Made by a program: the position numbers and the translations under genes. Shown in pieces: positions 1 to 7,397 of a DNA stretch of 9,584 bases (positions are counted from its first letter, which is position 1; every line of letters starts with the position of its first letter). Where the stretch lies: positions 1 to 9,584 of the forward strand of contig JARROD010000128.1 in the NCBI GenBank assembly GCA_037384225.1, in the 5' to 3' direction. The notes under the pieces were generated by a model. That model had not been told where the DNA came from and searched no databases. It saw only the letters and a program-made list of their open reading frames with translations. Origin of the DNA: JARROD01 sp037384225 (GTDB lineage Bacteria > Pseudomonadota > Gammaproteobacteria > Pseudomonadales > Cellvibrionaceae).

Positions 1-25
1 AAAAAATGTTGTGCTTTTTCATGGC

Positions 26-1153
26 TCAGTCCGCAAAGGCGTTCATCGTTTGGATGCTGCCGTCGTCGTTGTGCGCGAGCGGCATCATTTTTACGTTGCG
101 CAGATGGGTCTGGCCGCCGGAGAGCTGGGTGTCGTGGTAGAAGAGATACCACTGGTCGTTGAACTCCGCGATGGAGTGATGGTTGGTCCAACCGAGCACC
201 GGCTCCAGGAGAATGCCGCGGTAGGTAAACGGGCCGTAGGGGTTGTCGCCGGTGGCGTAGGCGATATTGTGGGTGTCACCGGTGGAGTAGGAGAAGTAAT
301 AGGTATTGCCGTACTTGTGCAACCAGGTGGCTTCGAAGAAACGCTTGTCGTTGTCGCCGGCGGGGATGGGGCTGCCGTCCTCGTATTGCAGCAGTACGTT
401 CTTCGGCTGTTCGGCAAAGCTCAGCATATCATCGGAGAGTTTCGCCACCATCGGTGCCAGGGCCGGTTCGTCGTCGGCGGGGTAGCTGTCTTCCGTCACG
501 TATTCCCCCGTCTGCCAGCGCTGTAGTTGGCCACCCCAGATGCCGCCGAAGTAGAGGTAGTGGTCGCCGTTGTCCTCGAACACGGTCGGGTCGATGCTGT
601 AGCTGCCGGGGATGGGTTTTTCCATCGGCGCGAAGGGCCCGGTGGGAGAATCGCTCACCGCCACGCCGATACGGAAAATATCCTGCTTGTCCTTGGCGGG
701 GAAATACAGGTAGTACTTGTCGCCTTTTCTGGCGGCGTCCGGGGCCCACATCTGGCGGCCGGCCCAGGGCACGTCATCGATTGAGAGCGCCACGCCGTTG
801 TCGGTCGCTTCGCCGCCCGCTTTATCCATCGACAGAATATGGTAGTCGCGCATCGCAAAGTGCGCGCCGGTGTCGTCCATGGGGATATCGGTTTCGATAT
901 CGTGGGAGGGATAGATGTAGAGCTTGCCGTCCCACACGTGGGCGGAGGGGTCGGCGGTGTAGATATGGGTGACCAGTGGCTCGGAGGTGAACATGCGCTC
1001 CCGGGCCATGCGGCGGTTTTCGGCTTCTTTCTGGATTACGTCGGGGACCTCGCCCTGGGTCCCCGCGGTGGCTTCCGGTGCCGAGCCGTTGCAGGCCGAT
1101 AGGACGGCGGTCAGTGCCAGGAGGGCGGGCAGGGTCCGTTTTTTCATCATCAT
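26..1153 (-). CDS. GH43 glycoside hydrolase, lipoprotein (probable beta-xylosidase/alpha-L-arabinofuranosidase)
   Basis: Hydrolyses beta-xylosidic and/or alpha-L-arabinofuranosidic ends of xylan-derived oligosaccharides with inversion, as in GH43; the exact substrate is inferred. Numbered from the upstream ATG at 1168, it has a lipoprotein signal (Lys-Lys-Arg, hydrophobic stretch, lipobox LSAC with Cys26) and then a low-complexity linker. The five-bladed beta-propeller shows the three GH43 carboxylates: Asp73 in ADPSAH (base), Asp193 in SIDPTVF (pKa modulator) and Glu279 in FFEATW (acid); WAPD (141-144) and NHHS (329-332, the region of the usual metal-binding His) are also present. About 375 aa is normal for a single-domain GH43, with no extra binding module. 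I chose the ATG at 1153 because GGAG lies 9 nt before it, whereas the ATG at 1168 has no Shine-Dalgarno at proper distance; 1150 and 1147 are further options. It lies just downstream of the GH3 gene on the same strand, so it is very probably in the same operon. The motif set resembles subfamily 1 (GH43_1), from memory. Confidence 0.9.
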   Translation of the reverse strand: MMMKKRTLPALLALTAVLSACNGSAPEATAGTQGEVPDVIQKEAENRRMARERMFTSEPLVTHIYTADPSAHVWDGKLYIYPSHDIETDIPMDDTGAHFAMRDYHILSMDKAGGEATDNGVALSIDDVPWAGRQMWAPDAARKGDKYYLYFPAKDKQDIFRIGVAVSDSPTGPFAPMEKPIPGSYSIDPTVFEDNGDHYLYFGGIWGGQLQRWQTGEYVTEDSYPADDEPALAPMVAKLSDDMLSFAEQPKNVLLQYEDGSPIPAGDNDKRFFEATWLHKYGNTYYFSYSTGDTHNIAYATGDNPYGPFTYRGILLEPVLGWTNHHSIAEFNDQWYLFYHDTQLSGGQTHLRNVKMMPLAHNDDGSIQTMNAFAD

Positions 1154-1201
1154 TATTGGTTTCTCCATTTAGTTGTTTCAGCGGCCGCTCCTACAGGGAG
1201 G

Positions 1202-3595
1202 TTATCCTTCCACCACCAGCGTAGTGCTCTTCAGCTCCTCGGAATTGCTCCCCACCATAATCTCAAATTCCCCGGGTTCGACAACCAGCTGCATGGCACT
1301 GTCCCACAGGGACAGCGCTTCCGGTCCCAGGGTGAATTGAAATTCGCGCTTCTCGCCCGGCTGCAGGGAAACGCGCTGGAAGCCGCGCAATTCTTTCACC
1401 GGCCGGGTGACCGAGGATACTTTATCGCGGATGTAAAGTTGCACCACTTCGTCGCCGGCGCGCTCGCCGGTATTTTCCACCGACACCGAAACCTGTACAG
1501 AGCCGTCGGTGTTGATCACCGATGTGGAAAGCTGCGGCTCGCCTATTGCGAAAGTCGTGTAGCTGAGGCCGTAGCCGAAGGGAAACAGTGGAGACTTGTC
1601 GTCGAACAGGTAGCCGCGCCGGGAGCTGGGCTTGTGGTTGTAATAGAGGGGCAGTTGGCCCACGTTGCGCGGGAAGGTCACCGGCAGCTTGCCGCCGGGA
1701 CTGACGTCGCCGAACAGCACCTCGGCCACCGCGGTGCCGCCGGCCTGGCCCAGGTACCAGCCCTCGACCAGGCCGTTCGTGCGCGCAGCGATATTTTCCA
1801 GCGCCGGCGGGCGGCCGTTGATCAGCACTACCACCACCGGCTTGCCCAACTCGAACATGGCCTGTGCCAGTTCCTCCTGCTCACCCACTAAGCGCAGGCT
1901 GGATCGGTCTCCCAGGTGGTTGTCCGCCCAGGCCTCGCGGCTGGTCTGCTCGGTGTCGCCGAGCACCAGTACTATGGCGTCGGCATCCCGCGCCACCTGT
2001 ACCGCCTCCCGGATGCGTTCGCGGTTCTCCCGCGGGTCCGCCGGGGTCACTTCGTTCATCCACCAGTCAGCGCTTTCGGTAATGCGCGCACCCTCGGCGT
2101 GCACGACGTTTACCGCCTTCCCCAGGCGGGTGCGAATGCCGTCGAGAATGCTCACGGCGTGGCGCGGCATGCCGGCGTAGCCCCCCAGGTGCACCGCCGC
2201 GGCGTTGGGGCCGATCACCGCCAGGGTCTGCAGCGCTTTTTCATCCAAAGGCAGGGTGCCGTCGTTTTTCAGCAGCACCAGGGATTTGCGTGCGGCCTCC
2301 AGGGCCAGCGCCCGCGCTGCGGGATCGTCGGCGAGGGTTTCCGCTTCGTCCGGATCACCGTAGGGGTTTTCGAACAGGCCGGCGTTGAATTTCAGCGTCA
2401 GCATGCGCCGCACCGCTTCGTCCAGTTGCGCCTCGGGCACCCGGCCCTCGCGCACCGCCGCGGCCAGAGTGTGGTAGCCCTCGCCATCGGGCAGGTCCGC
2501 ATCCACGCCGGCGGCGAGCGCCGCGGCCGCCGCGGATTCCATATCCGGCAGCAGATGGTGCAGGTCGACGAGCTGGGGTATCGCCTCGTAGTCGCTGACC
2601 ACGGCACCTTTAAAACCCCATTCGCCGCGCAATACGTCTTCCAGCATCCACCGGTTGACGTGGCTGGGAACACCGTCGATCTCGTTGTAGGAGGCCATCA
2701 GCGCGCCGATATGGGTGCGTTTGACCACCTGCTCGAAGGGTGGGAAGAAATATTCCCGCAATGTGCGCTCGCCGAAGGGGGCCGCGCCCACGTTAATGCC
2801 GCTCTCCGGTTGGCCGTGGCCGGTCAGGTGTTTGAGGGTGGCGAAAATCCTGTCCTCCGCCAGCGGCAGGGTTTCTCCTTGCAGCCCTTTCACCGCGGCC
2901 ACGCCCATTTCGCCCACCAGGTAGGGATCCTCGCCGAAGGTCTCCTCGATGCGGCCCCAGCGCGGGTCGCGGGCGATATCCACCACCGGTGACAGCACCA
3001 GCGGTACGCCGCGGGCGTGCACCTCGCGGGCGATGACCCTGTTCACCCGCTGCACCAGCTCCGGGTCCCAACTGCTGGCCAGGGCGATGGACTGGGGGAA
3101 ACTGGTGGCGTCGTTGGCGGCCAGGCCGTGCAGCGCCTCCTCGTGAAACAGTACCGGGATGCCCAGACGGGTTTCCTCCAGGGCGTACTTCTGCACCGCG
3201 TTGACGAACGCCACGTGATCTCGTGGGCTGCGCCAGCGGGGGCTGCCGGGCTCGGCGCCCTGGCGCTCGGAGGGGCGGGCAATATGGCCGATGCCGTGGG
3301 GGTGGGCGTCACGGGCTTTGACCGGGTCGAAATTGAGTTCGGCGTCGATTATCCCGGCCTTGGTTTGCCATAGGGTGGTGACCTGGGCGACTTTCTCCTC
3401 CAGGGTCATCCTCGCCAGCAGATCCTCTACCCGCGCGGCCACCGCTGCCGCCGAATCGCGGTATAGGGGCACGGATGAATTGCTGTTGGGTTGCGGGTCG
3501 GCGTTCAACTTGAGCATTGCGATAACGGCGAAAAAAAGACCAGAGCAGAGCCCGATGGCAAGCCGGCGCTTTTGGGATGAATTTGCGAATTCCAC
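1202..3595 (-). CDS. GH3 beta-glycosidase (beta-xylosidase or beta-glucosidase type), exported
   Basis: A retaining exo-beta-glycosidase of family GH3, acting on beta-1,4-xylo- or gluco-oligosaccharides; the GH43 partner and the operator favour xylo-oligosaccharides (inference). Of 797 residues, 1-32 form a signal peptide or anchor (KRR then hydrophobic 12-28). The N-terminal TIM barrel (about 45-400) contains RDPRWGRIEETFGEDPYL (209-226), KH at 255-256 and the nucleophile Asp335 in VVSDYEA. The C-terminal alpha/beta domain (about 437-680) contains TEQTSREAWADNHLGDR; Glu550 or Glu554 is the candidate acid/base. A fibronectin-III-like domain (about 710-785) ends the protein. Length and domain order are those of full-length BglX/XylA-type GH3. 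The start is GTG (3595-3593), chosen because AAGGAGGA lies 9 nt upstream and the signal peptide follows directly. It is the first gene of the leftward operon, behind the xyl-box promoter. No damage is seen. Confidence 0.93.
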   Translation of the reverse strand: MEFANSSQKRRLAIGLCSGLFFAVIAMLKLNADPQPNSNSSVPLYRDSAAAVAARVEDLLARMTLEEKVAQVTTLWQTKAGIIDAELNFDPVKARDAHPHGIGHIARPSERQGAEPGSPRWRSPRDHVAFVNAVQKYALEETRLGIPVLFHEEALHGLAANDATSFPQSIALASSWDPELVQRVNRVIAREVHARGVPLVLSPVVDIARDPRWGRIEETFGEDPYLVGEMGVAAVKGLQGETLPLAEDRIFATLKHLTGHGQPESGINVGAAPFGERTLREYFFPPFEQVVKRTHIGALMASYNEIDGVPSHVNRWMLEDVLRGEWGFKGAVVSDYEAIPQLVDLHHLLPDMESAAAAALAAGVDADLPDGEGYHTLAAAVREGRVPEAQLDEAVRRMLTLKFNAGLFENPYGDPDEAETLADDPAARALALEAARKSLVLLKNDGTLPLDEKALQTLAVIGPNAAAVHLGGYAGMPRHAVSILDGIRTRLGKAVNVVHAEGARITESADWWMNEVTPADPRENRERIREAVQVARDADAIVLVLGDTEQTSREAWADNHLGDRSSLRLVGEQEELAQAMFELGKPVVVVLINGRPPALENIAARTNGLVEGWYLGQAGGTAVAEVLFGDVSPGGKLPVTFPRNVGQLPLYYNHKPSSRRGYLFDDKSPLFPFGYGLSYTTFAIGEPQLSTSVINTDGSVQVSVSVENTGERAGDEVVQLYIRDKVSSVTRPVKELRGFQRVSLQPGEKREFQFTLGPEALSLWDSAMQLVVEPGEFEIMVGSNSEELKSTTLVVEG

Positions 3596-3638
3596 GACAC
3601 TGCTTCCTCCTTCGTTATTTTGTTAGGGTACTGAAAAA

Positions 3639-3652
3639 TGTTAGCGCTACCA
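3639..3652. promoter_or_regulatory. LacI-family operator, XylR/xyl-box type
   Basis: TGTTAGCGCTACCA on the plus strand reads TGGTAGCGCTAACA on the minus strand, a near-perfect 14-bp palindrome centred on GC/GC. It is identical to the xyl-box consensus I recall for the XylR regulon of Xanthomonas and has the usual shape of LacI-family operators. It overlaps the last base of the -10 box and the expected start of transcription of the GH3-GH43 operon, where a bound repressor would block initiation. The repressor gene is not in this window. Confidence 0.8.
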
Positions 3653-3679
3653 TAATAAATCCCTGTGCCGCCATGTCAA
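3645..3679 (-). promoter_or_regulatory. Sigma70-type promoter of the GH3-GH43 operon
   Basis: On the minus strand there is a perfect -35 box TTGACA (3679-3674), a 16-nt spacer and TATTAT (3657-3652, five of six consensus bases). Transcription should start near 3645, about 50 nt before the GTG start of the GH3 gene. The operator TGGTAGCGCTAACA starts at the last base of the -10 box, so this is a repressible promoter by layout. Confidence 0.75.
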
Positions 3680-3720
3680 AAGAATTCCAATAATTCCGAT
3701 AGAAAGTCGAGGTGAGGAGA

Positions 3721-3966
3721 ATGCGCGTTACTTTTCTGTGGTCCGGGTTGATTTTGTCCTTACCGATACTGTCTTCACCCTCCTCCCGGGCCAAGGACGG
3801 CTACGACCTGTGGCTACGCTACCAGGAGCTTCCGGCGCAATGTCGCTCGACTTACGGCAAATCCCTGCGTTCGCTGGTGACTCCGGAAAATCCGTCGCCC
3901 ACCCTCGCCGCCGCGCGGACAAGCGCGGTATCGCCACCAGACCCTGTTTTAACAAAAACAAAATGA
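3721..3966 (+). pseudogene. Remnant of a GH67 alpha-glucuronidase gene (N-terminal fragment)
   Basis: GH67 enzymes remove 4-O-methyl-glucuronic acid from the ends of glucuronoxylan oligosaccharides and are normally about 700 aa. Here only the beginning survives. A Shine-Dalgarno GAGGTGAGG precedes ATG 3721, and residues 1-24 form a signal peptide (hydrophobic 4-18, likely cut after SRA). The mature start DGYDLWLRYQ (26-35), then YGKSLRSLV and PTLAAAR, matches the N-terminal domain of secreted GH67 proteins such as that of Cellvibrio as I remember it. Similarity ends near residue 67; a few residues in the next frame (KRGIA, about 3928-3942) may continue it after a frameshift. The reading frame ends at 3966 with no catalytic domain, and nothing downstream in the window restores it. 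Its place opposite GH3, next to the xyl-box, fits a former xylan-operon gene. A short real peptide is possible but unlikely. Confidence 0.75.
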
Positions 3967-4067
3967 CCGTTCAGGAAGTGCCGGTATTGCCATCTGCGTA
4001 AAGTGGGCCGCCGATTATGGCGTCGGCAATCATAGACGACAACCTGGGAGAGAGGAGATGAAATAAC
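3967..4067. other. Gap between GH67 remnant and receptor promoter; no gene seen
   Basis: No gene or convincing homology is seen. It holds a small hairpin with no T tract (GCCGA/TCGGC near 4010-4027). It also holds a strong-looking Shine-Dalgarno, GAGAGGAG, followed directly by ATG AAA TAA (4058-4066), which may be the scar of a deleted gene start or chance. GC remains like the left block. Confidence 0.4.
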
Positions 4068-4103
4068 TTGACATCGCCAGTCGAACACCGTATCTCTAGC
4101 ACG
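4068..4103 (+). promoter_or_regulatory. Putative sigma70 promoter of the TonB-dependent receptor gene
   Basis: A perfect -35 box TTGACA (4068-4073), a 17-nt spacer and a weak -10 box TATCTC (4091-4096) point to a start near 4103. The operator copy begins at the next base. This leaves an untranslated leader of about 118 nt before the ATG at 4221, in which I see no riboswitch or other named structure. Confidence 0.55.
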
Positions 4104-4117
4104 TGATAGCGTTACCA
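4104..4117. promoter_or_regulatory. Second, degenerate xyl-box-like operator
   Basis: TGATAGCGTTACCA matches the operator at 3639 (TGTTAGCGCTACCA) at 12 of 14 positions, keeping both TG and CCA ends and the AGCG core. It sits exactly at the predicted start of transcription of the receptor gene, the usual repressor position. Two copies, each overlapping a promoter of a different unit, suggest one LacI-type repressor controls both. Confidence 0.65.
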
Positions 4118-4220
4118 TGAATTGATATCTGAATAATAATCAATCAAGAGCCCGCCATACTGGGCCCATGGATGTATGTGGTCGTGAAGGTCGTAGCAGC
4201 GGTGCGATGAGAGGAGCCCC

Positions 4221-7200
4221 ATGTACAGATACAAAAGAAACAAACTGTCCGAAGTCATAATCACCGTGATGGCGTCCGCCACTGGTTCCTACCAGGTACT
4301 GGCTCAGGAGTCGGCCCCCCTCCTGGAAGAGGTAACGGTCACCGGTATCCGCGCCGCCCTGGAGCGCTCCATGGATATCAAGCGCGAATCCTCCGGCGTG
4401 GTGGATGCGATTTCTGCCGAGGACATCGGTAAATTCCCCGATACCAACCTGGCGGAGTCGTTACAGCGTATCACTGGTGTTTCAATCAGTCGTAGTAACG
4501 GTGAAGGTTCACAAGTAACCGTGCGTGGTTTCGGTGCGGAAGACAATATGGTGACCTTAAATGGCCGTACCATGCCAGTCGCATCAACCTTTAATGGTGA
4601 CGGGGGCGGTTCGAGGGCCTTTGACTTTGCCAATTTGGCTTCGGAAGGTGTTAGCGGCGTAGAAGTGTATAAAACCGGTAAAGCATCTATCACGACGGGT
4701 GGTATTGGCGCGACCATCAACCTTAAAACCGCCAAGCCATTTGATCGAGAAGGCTTTGTTGCCACTTTTGGTGGTAAAGCGTTAATGGATAGAACTAACC
4801 GTACCGGCAATGATATCACCCCAGAGGTATCAACACTTATTAGTTTTGCTAATGACGATTCTACTTTTGGTGTTAGTTTGAGCGCTAGCCACCAACAGCG
4901 TGACTCAGGCACCACGGGCGCTACTGTCAATGATTGGAATCTTGACTATTGGGATGATATCGCCGACCCGGATAGATTGTGGAATAACACTGAAACCGAA
5001 GTGATTAATGCTCCGGACGATGGGCAGTTGTACGCGCGTTTTAATGATTTACGCTATGAGTTTACCAATACAGAGCGCACTCGTAATAACGCGCAACTCA
5101 CCGTCCAGTTTGCCCCTACGGACGCCCTTACTGCTACCGTGGACTACACCCTTGCTGATAATGAAATCCAGGAACATTTAGGTCAAACCGGTAACTGGAT
5201 GCAAACCGGTGCGAGGCTTGACGTTATTGAATTTGATAACTCAACTATCGCCACTCCCATTTATGCTCAAGAATCGTATCCAGCTGGCATTGATGAAGCT
5301 TTTGAGCAACAGTGGAGAGAGCAAACCAATACCCTGAAATCAGCTGGCATAAATCTGGATTATCAAGTCAGCGATGCACTCAGTTTAAGCTTGGATGCAC
5401 ATGATTCAGAAATGCACAGCCGTGGTACAGGCCCCCACGGTACCGGATCGGTACGCATGGCTCTAGGTGCGCCTACCGTTGTTTATCGGGAGTGGTGGTT
5501 TGGCGGAAAATTCCCAACGTATCTCAATGAATATGACGATACCATGGGTGGGGCAAACGGAAACGGCCAAGTTGACAATGGCGATGTGAGCTCAACGATG
5601 CTCAATTTGCGTCAGGCCGATCAGTTGGCAACTGTTACCCAAATTAAACTTGACGGTAGCTATAAACTCGACAATGCCCGGTTTGATTTCGGTCTCGAAG
5701 CACGGGACATGGAGTCTCACACGATTAATGAAGCTGCAGAGAATATCGCCTTAGGCAACTGGAATGCGGGTTATCCTGGTGAGTTCGGTGACTTGGTCCA
5801 ACCGTTTGATATTCAAGGTGAGTTCGATGACTGGTCTCCCCGTTCAGGCGGTTATGGTTTTACCGCTGATGCAGAAGAATTGTACGAGGCAGCGCAGGAT
5901 ATTCCGCGTTATAGCGATTTCTTACCCGCGGAGATGAACCAAACGGCTGATAACCTTGTAGACGAGGAAACGACAGCTGCCTATTTCCAGGTGTCGCTAA
6001 ATGGTGATTTTGGCGACATGCCTTTTAACATTCTGGCCGGCTTACGCTATGAAACCACCGATGTATTCTCAAGCTCTCTAGCCGCTCGCTATAAGACCGT
6101 TTGGGAAGATAATAACGATGTGGCTATTCGAGTGGACCCGAGTCAACCTACCTCTCTAGCTACAGCGAAAGAAAGCTATGACAACCTGTTGCCCAGTTTA
6201 GATCTTACGCTCTATATTACGGATGATTTAATCGGCCGTTTCTCAACCAGCAAAACCATTGCCAGAGCAGGTCTCAATAGCTTGGGCGTATCAGCAGATA
6301 ATTTTGGTGCCGGTGGTGGTTCAACCTTATTGGGTGCAACACCTACAGCGAATGCGTCAAACCCTGGTCTATTGCCGCTGGAATCGACTAACTTCGATTT
6401 ATCGTTAGAATGGTACTACGACGATGCCAGCTATGCATCTGTTGGTCTATTTGAGAAAAATGTTTATAACTTTATTGGCTCACAACAAGTAAATCGGTCG
6501 ATACTTGGCATTCGTGATGTTACAGGTGGCCCTAGAGCACAAGCGGCGGCTGAGGCGCTGGCAGCAAACGGTATGGCCCTTAACGATGATAATTTGCATG
6601 GCATGATGGTCTACACCGAGTTTGCTGAAGGTCATCCCGATTGGATTGCTGAATTTGGCAATGTTGAATACACAGCCACTGACGCGCAAAACTTCTTCCT
6701 CGCCAATAGGCCTGGAGGTTTATGGGATCTTGAGTCTCGTCCAGAGGACCCAGAGACTGTCTTCAGAACTAATACGCCAAATAACGGCAAAGAAGCAAAA
6801 ATACATGGCGCTGAATTTGCCATACAACACTTCTTTGGCGAAACCGGTTTTGGTATTCAAGCCAACTACACACTTGTTCGTGGTGATGTAGGCTTCAATG
6901 ATGAAGGTGATCCGGATGAGTCTCAGTTTGCTTTGGTCGGTTTAAGCGATACTGCAAACTTGGTTGCCATGTATGAAAAATATGGTGTCCAGGCACGTAT
7001 TGCTTATAACTGGCGTGATGAGTACTTAGCTGAGACGGACAGAGGTGGCTCTTCTAACCCTCGCTATGTTGAAGATTATTCTCAAATCGACCTTAATTTG
7101 AGTTACGATCTCACCAACGGGCTAACGGTTTTCTTCGAAGGTATCAATGTAACGGGAGAAAACAGTCGTTCCCATGGCCGTAATGACACGATGATGTGGG

Positions 7201-7253
7201 ACATGTATGACTTGGATTCCCGTTATTCTGTTGGTGCCAATTATACATTTTAA
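4221..7253 (+). CDS. TonB-dependent outer-membrane receptor, Xanthomonas/Caulobacter glycan type; mosaic gene
   Basis: Takes up a ligand, probably an oligosaccharide, across the outer membrane using TonB-ExbBD energy. Of 1010 residues, 1-28 form a signal peptide (likely cut VLA|QE). A TonB box EEVTVTG (36-42) is followed by the plug (about 55-170) with SAEDIGKFPDTNLAESLQRI, TVRGFG, VTLNGR and GVEVYKTGKAS, and then the 22-strand-type barrel. PLESTNFDLSLEWY is typical of the late barrel, and the C-terminus ends in Phe after SVGANYT. Features fit the TonB-Xanth-Caul group (TIGR01782), and length is normal. Start ATG 4221 has GAGAGGAG 4 nt upstream. Oddity: 4261-4440 is 63% GC (113 of 180 counted) while 4441-4920 is 49% (235 of 480), and codon choice shifts to TTA/TTG/GAT-rich; the gene seems to be a recombinant joined around codons 73-85. 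The ligand is inferred as xylan-derived from the promoter side, but the barrel's own partners (SapC, cupin) leave the ligand open. Confidence 0.93.
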   Translation: MYRYKRNKLSEVIITVMASATGSYQVLAQESAPLLEEVTVTGIRAALERSMDIKRESSGVVDAISAEDIGKFPDTNLAESLQRITGVSISRSNGEGSQVTVRGFGAEDNMVTLNGRTMPVASTFNGDGGGSRAFDFANLASEGVSGVEVYKTGKASITTGGIGATINLKTAKPFDREGFVATFGGKALMDRTNRTGNDITPEVSTLISFANDDSTFGVSLSASHQQRDSGTTGATVNDWNLDYWDDIADPDRLWNNTETEVINAPDDGQLYARFNDLRYEFTNTERTRNNAQLTVQFAPTDALTATVDYTLADNEIQEHLGQTGNWMQTGARLDVIEFDNSTIATPIYAQESYPAGIDEAFEQQWREQTNTLKSAGINLDYQVSDALSLSLDAHDSEMHSRGTGPHGTGSVRMALGAPTVVYREWWFGGKFPTYLNEYDDTMGGANGNGQVDNGDVSSTMLNLRQADQLATVTQIKLDGSYKLDNARFDFGLEARDMESHTINEAAENIALGNWNAGYPGEFGDLVQPFDIQGEFDDWSPRSGGYGFTADAEELYEAAQDIPRYSDFLPAEMNQTADNLVDEETTAAYFQVSLNGDFGDMPFNILAGLRYETTDVFSSSLAARYKTVWEDNNDVAIRVDPSQPTSLATAKESYDNLLPSLDLTLYITDDLIGRFSTSKTIARAGLNSLGVSADNFGAGGGSTLLGATPTANASNPGLLPLESTNFDLSLEWYYDDASYASVGLFEKNVYNFIGSQQVNRSILGIRDVTGGPRAQAAAEALAANGMALNDDNLHGMMVYTEFAEGHPDWIAEFGNVEYTATDAQNFFLANRPGGLWDLESRPEDPETVFRTNTPNNGKEAKIHGAEFAIQHFFGETGFGIQANYTLVRGDVGFNDEGDPDESQFALVGLSDTANLVAMYEKYGVQARIAYNWRDEYLAETDRGGSSNPRYVEDYSQIDLNLSYDLTNGLTVFFEGINVTGENSRSHGRNDTMMWDMYDLDSRYSVGANYTF

Positions 7254-7292
7254 TTAAATATTTTTATATTTAGGGCCTTATCTTTGATAGGC

Positions 7293-7322
7293 AAAAAAGG
7301 CCGCTGCAAAGCGGCTTTTTTT
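7293..7322 (+). terminator. Intrinsic terminator after the receptor gene
   Basis: An A-run, the stem GCCGC (7300-7304), loop TGCAAA, GCGGC (7311-7315) and seven T's (7316-7322) form a textbook rho-independent terminator 40 nt after the receptor stop codon. The flanking A and T runs extend the stem and might serve the opposite strand too. Confidence 0.9.
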
Positions 7323-7349
7323 GCTTCATCCTGTAGATACCGTTATAAT
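7321..7349 (+). promoter_or_regulatory. Putative promoter of sapC-like/cupin unit
   Basis: A perfect -10 box TATAAT (7344-7349) lies 17 nt after TTGCTT (7321-7326), which matches -35 at only three of six positions. It lies right after the terminator and about 42 nt upstream of the ATG at 7398, so the following genes are probably a separate transcription unit. No operator copy is seen here. Confidence 0.5.
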
Positions 7350-7397
7350 ATACCCAATAAAAGTCAGAAAACCTTTCGAAGGTCTAGTGATAAGGCA

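Noticed and set aside
1..25. Possible leftward terminator after the GH43 gene
   Set aside because: There are A and T runs but no GC stem within the window; the sequence is cut off at base 1.
1916..2992. 358-codon plus-strand frame opposite the GH3 gene
   Set aside because: GC-rich antisense shadow; the minus strand carries all GH3 motifs in order.
3852..4118. 88-codon minus-strand frame across the GH67 remnant and receptor promoter
   Set aside because: No homology or start signal, and it runs through the promoter and operator.
4304..4930. 208-codon minus-strand frame inside the receptor gene
   Set aside because: Antisense shadow of a well-supported receptor coding sequence with no recognisable domain.
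5280..5350. Short direct repeat CAGCTGGCAT
   Set aside because: Ten bases, both copies within the receptor coding frame; probably chance.
7284..7397. Longer N-terminus for the SapC-like protein
   Set aside because: It would be translated from inside the terminator hairpin and across the promoter, and adds sequence unlike the family.
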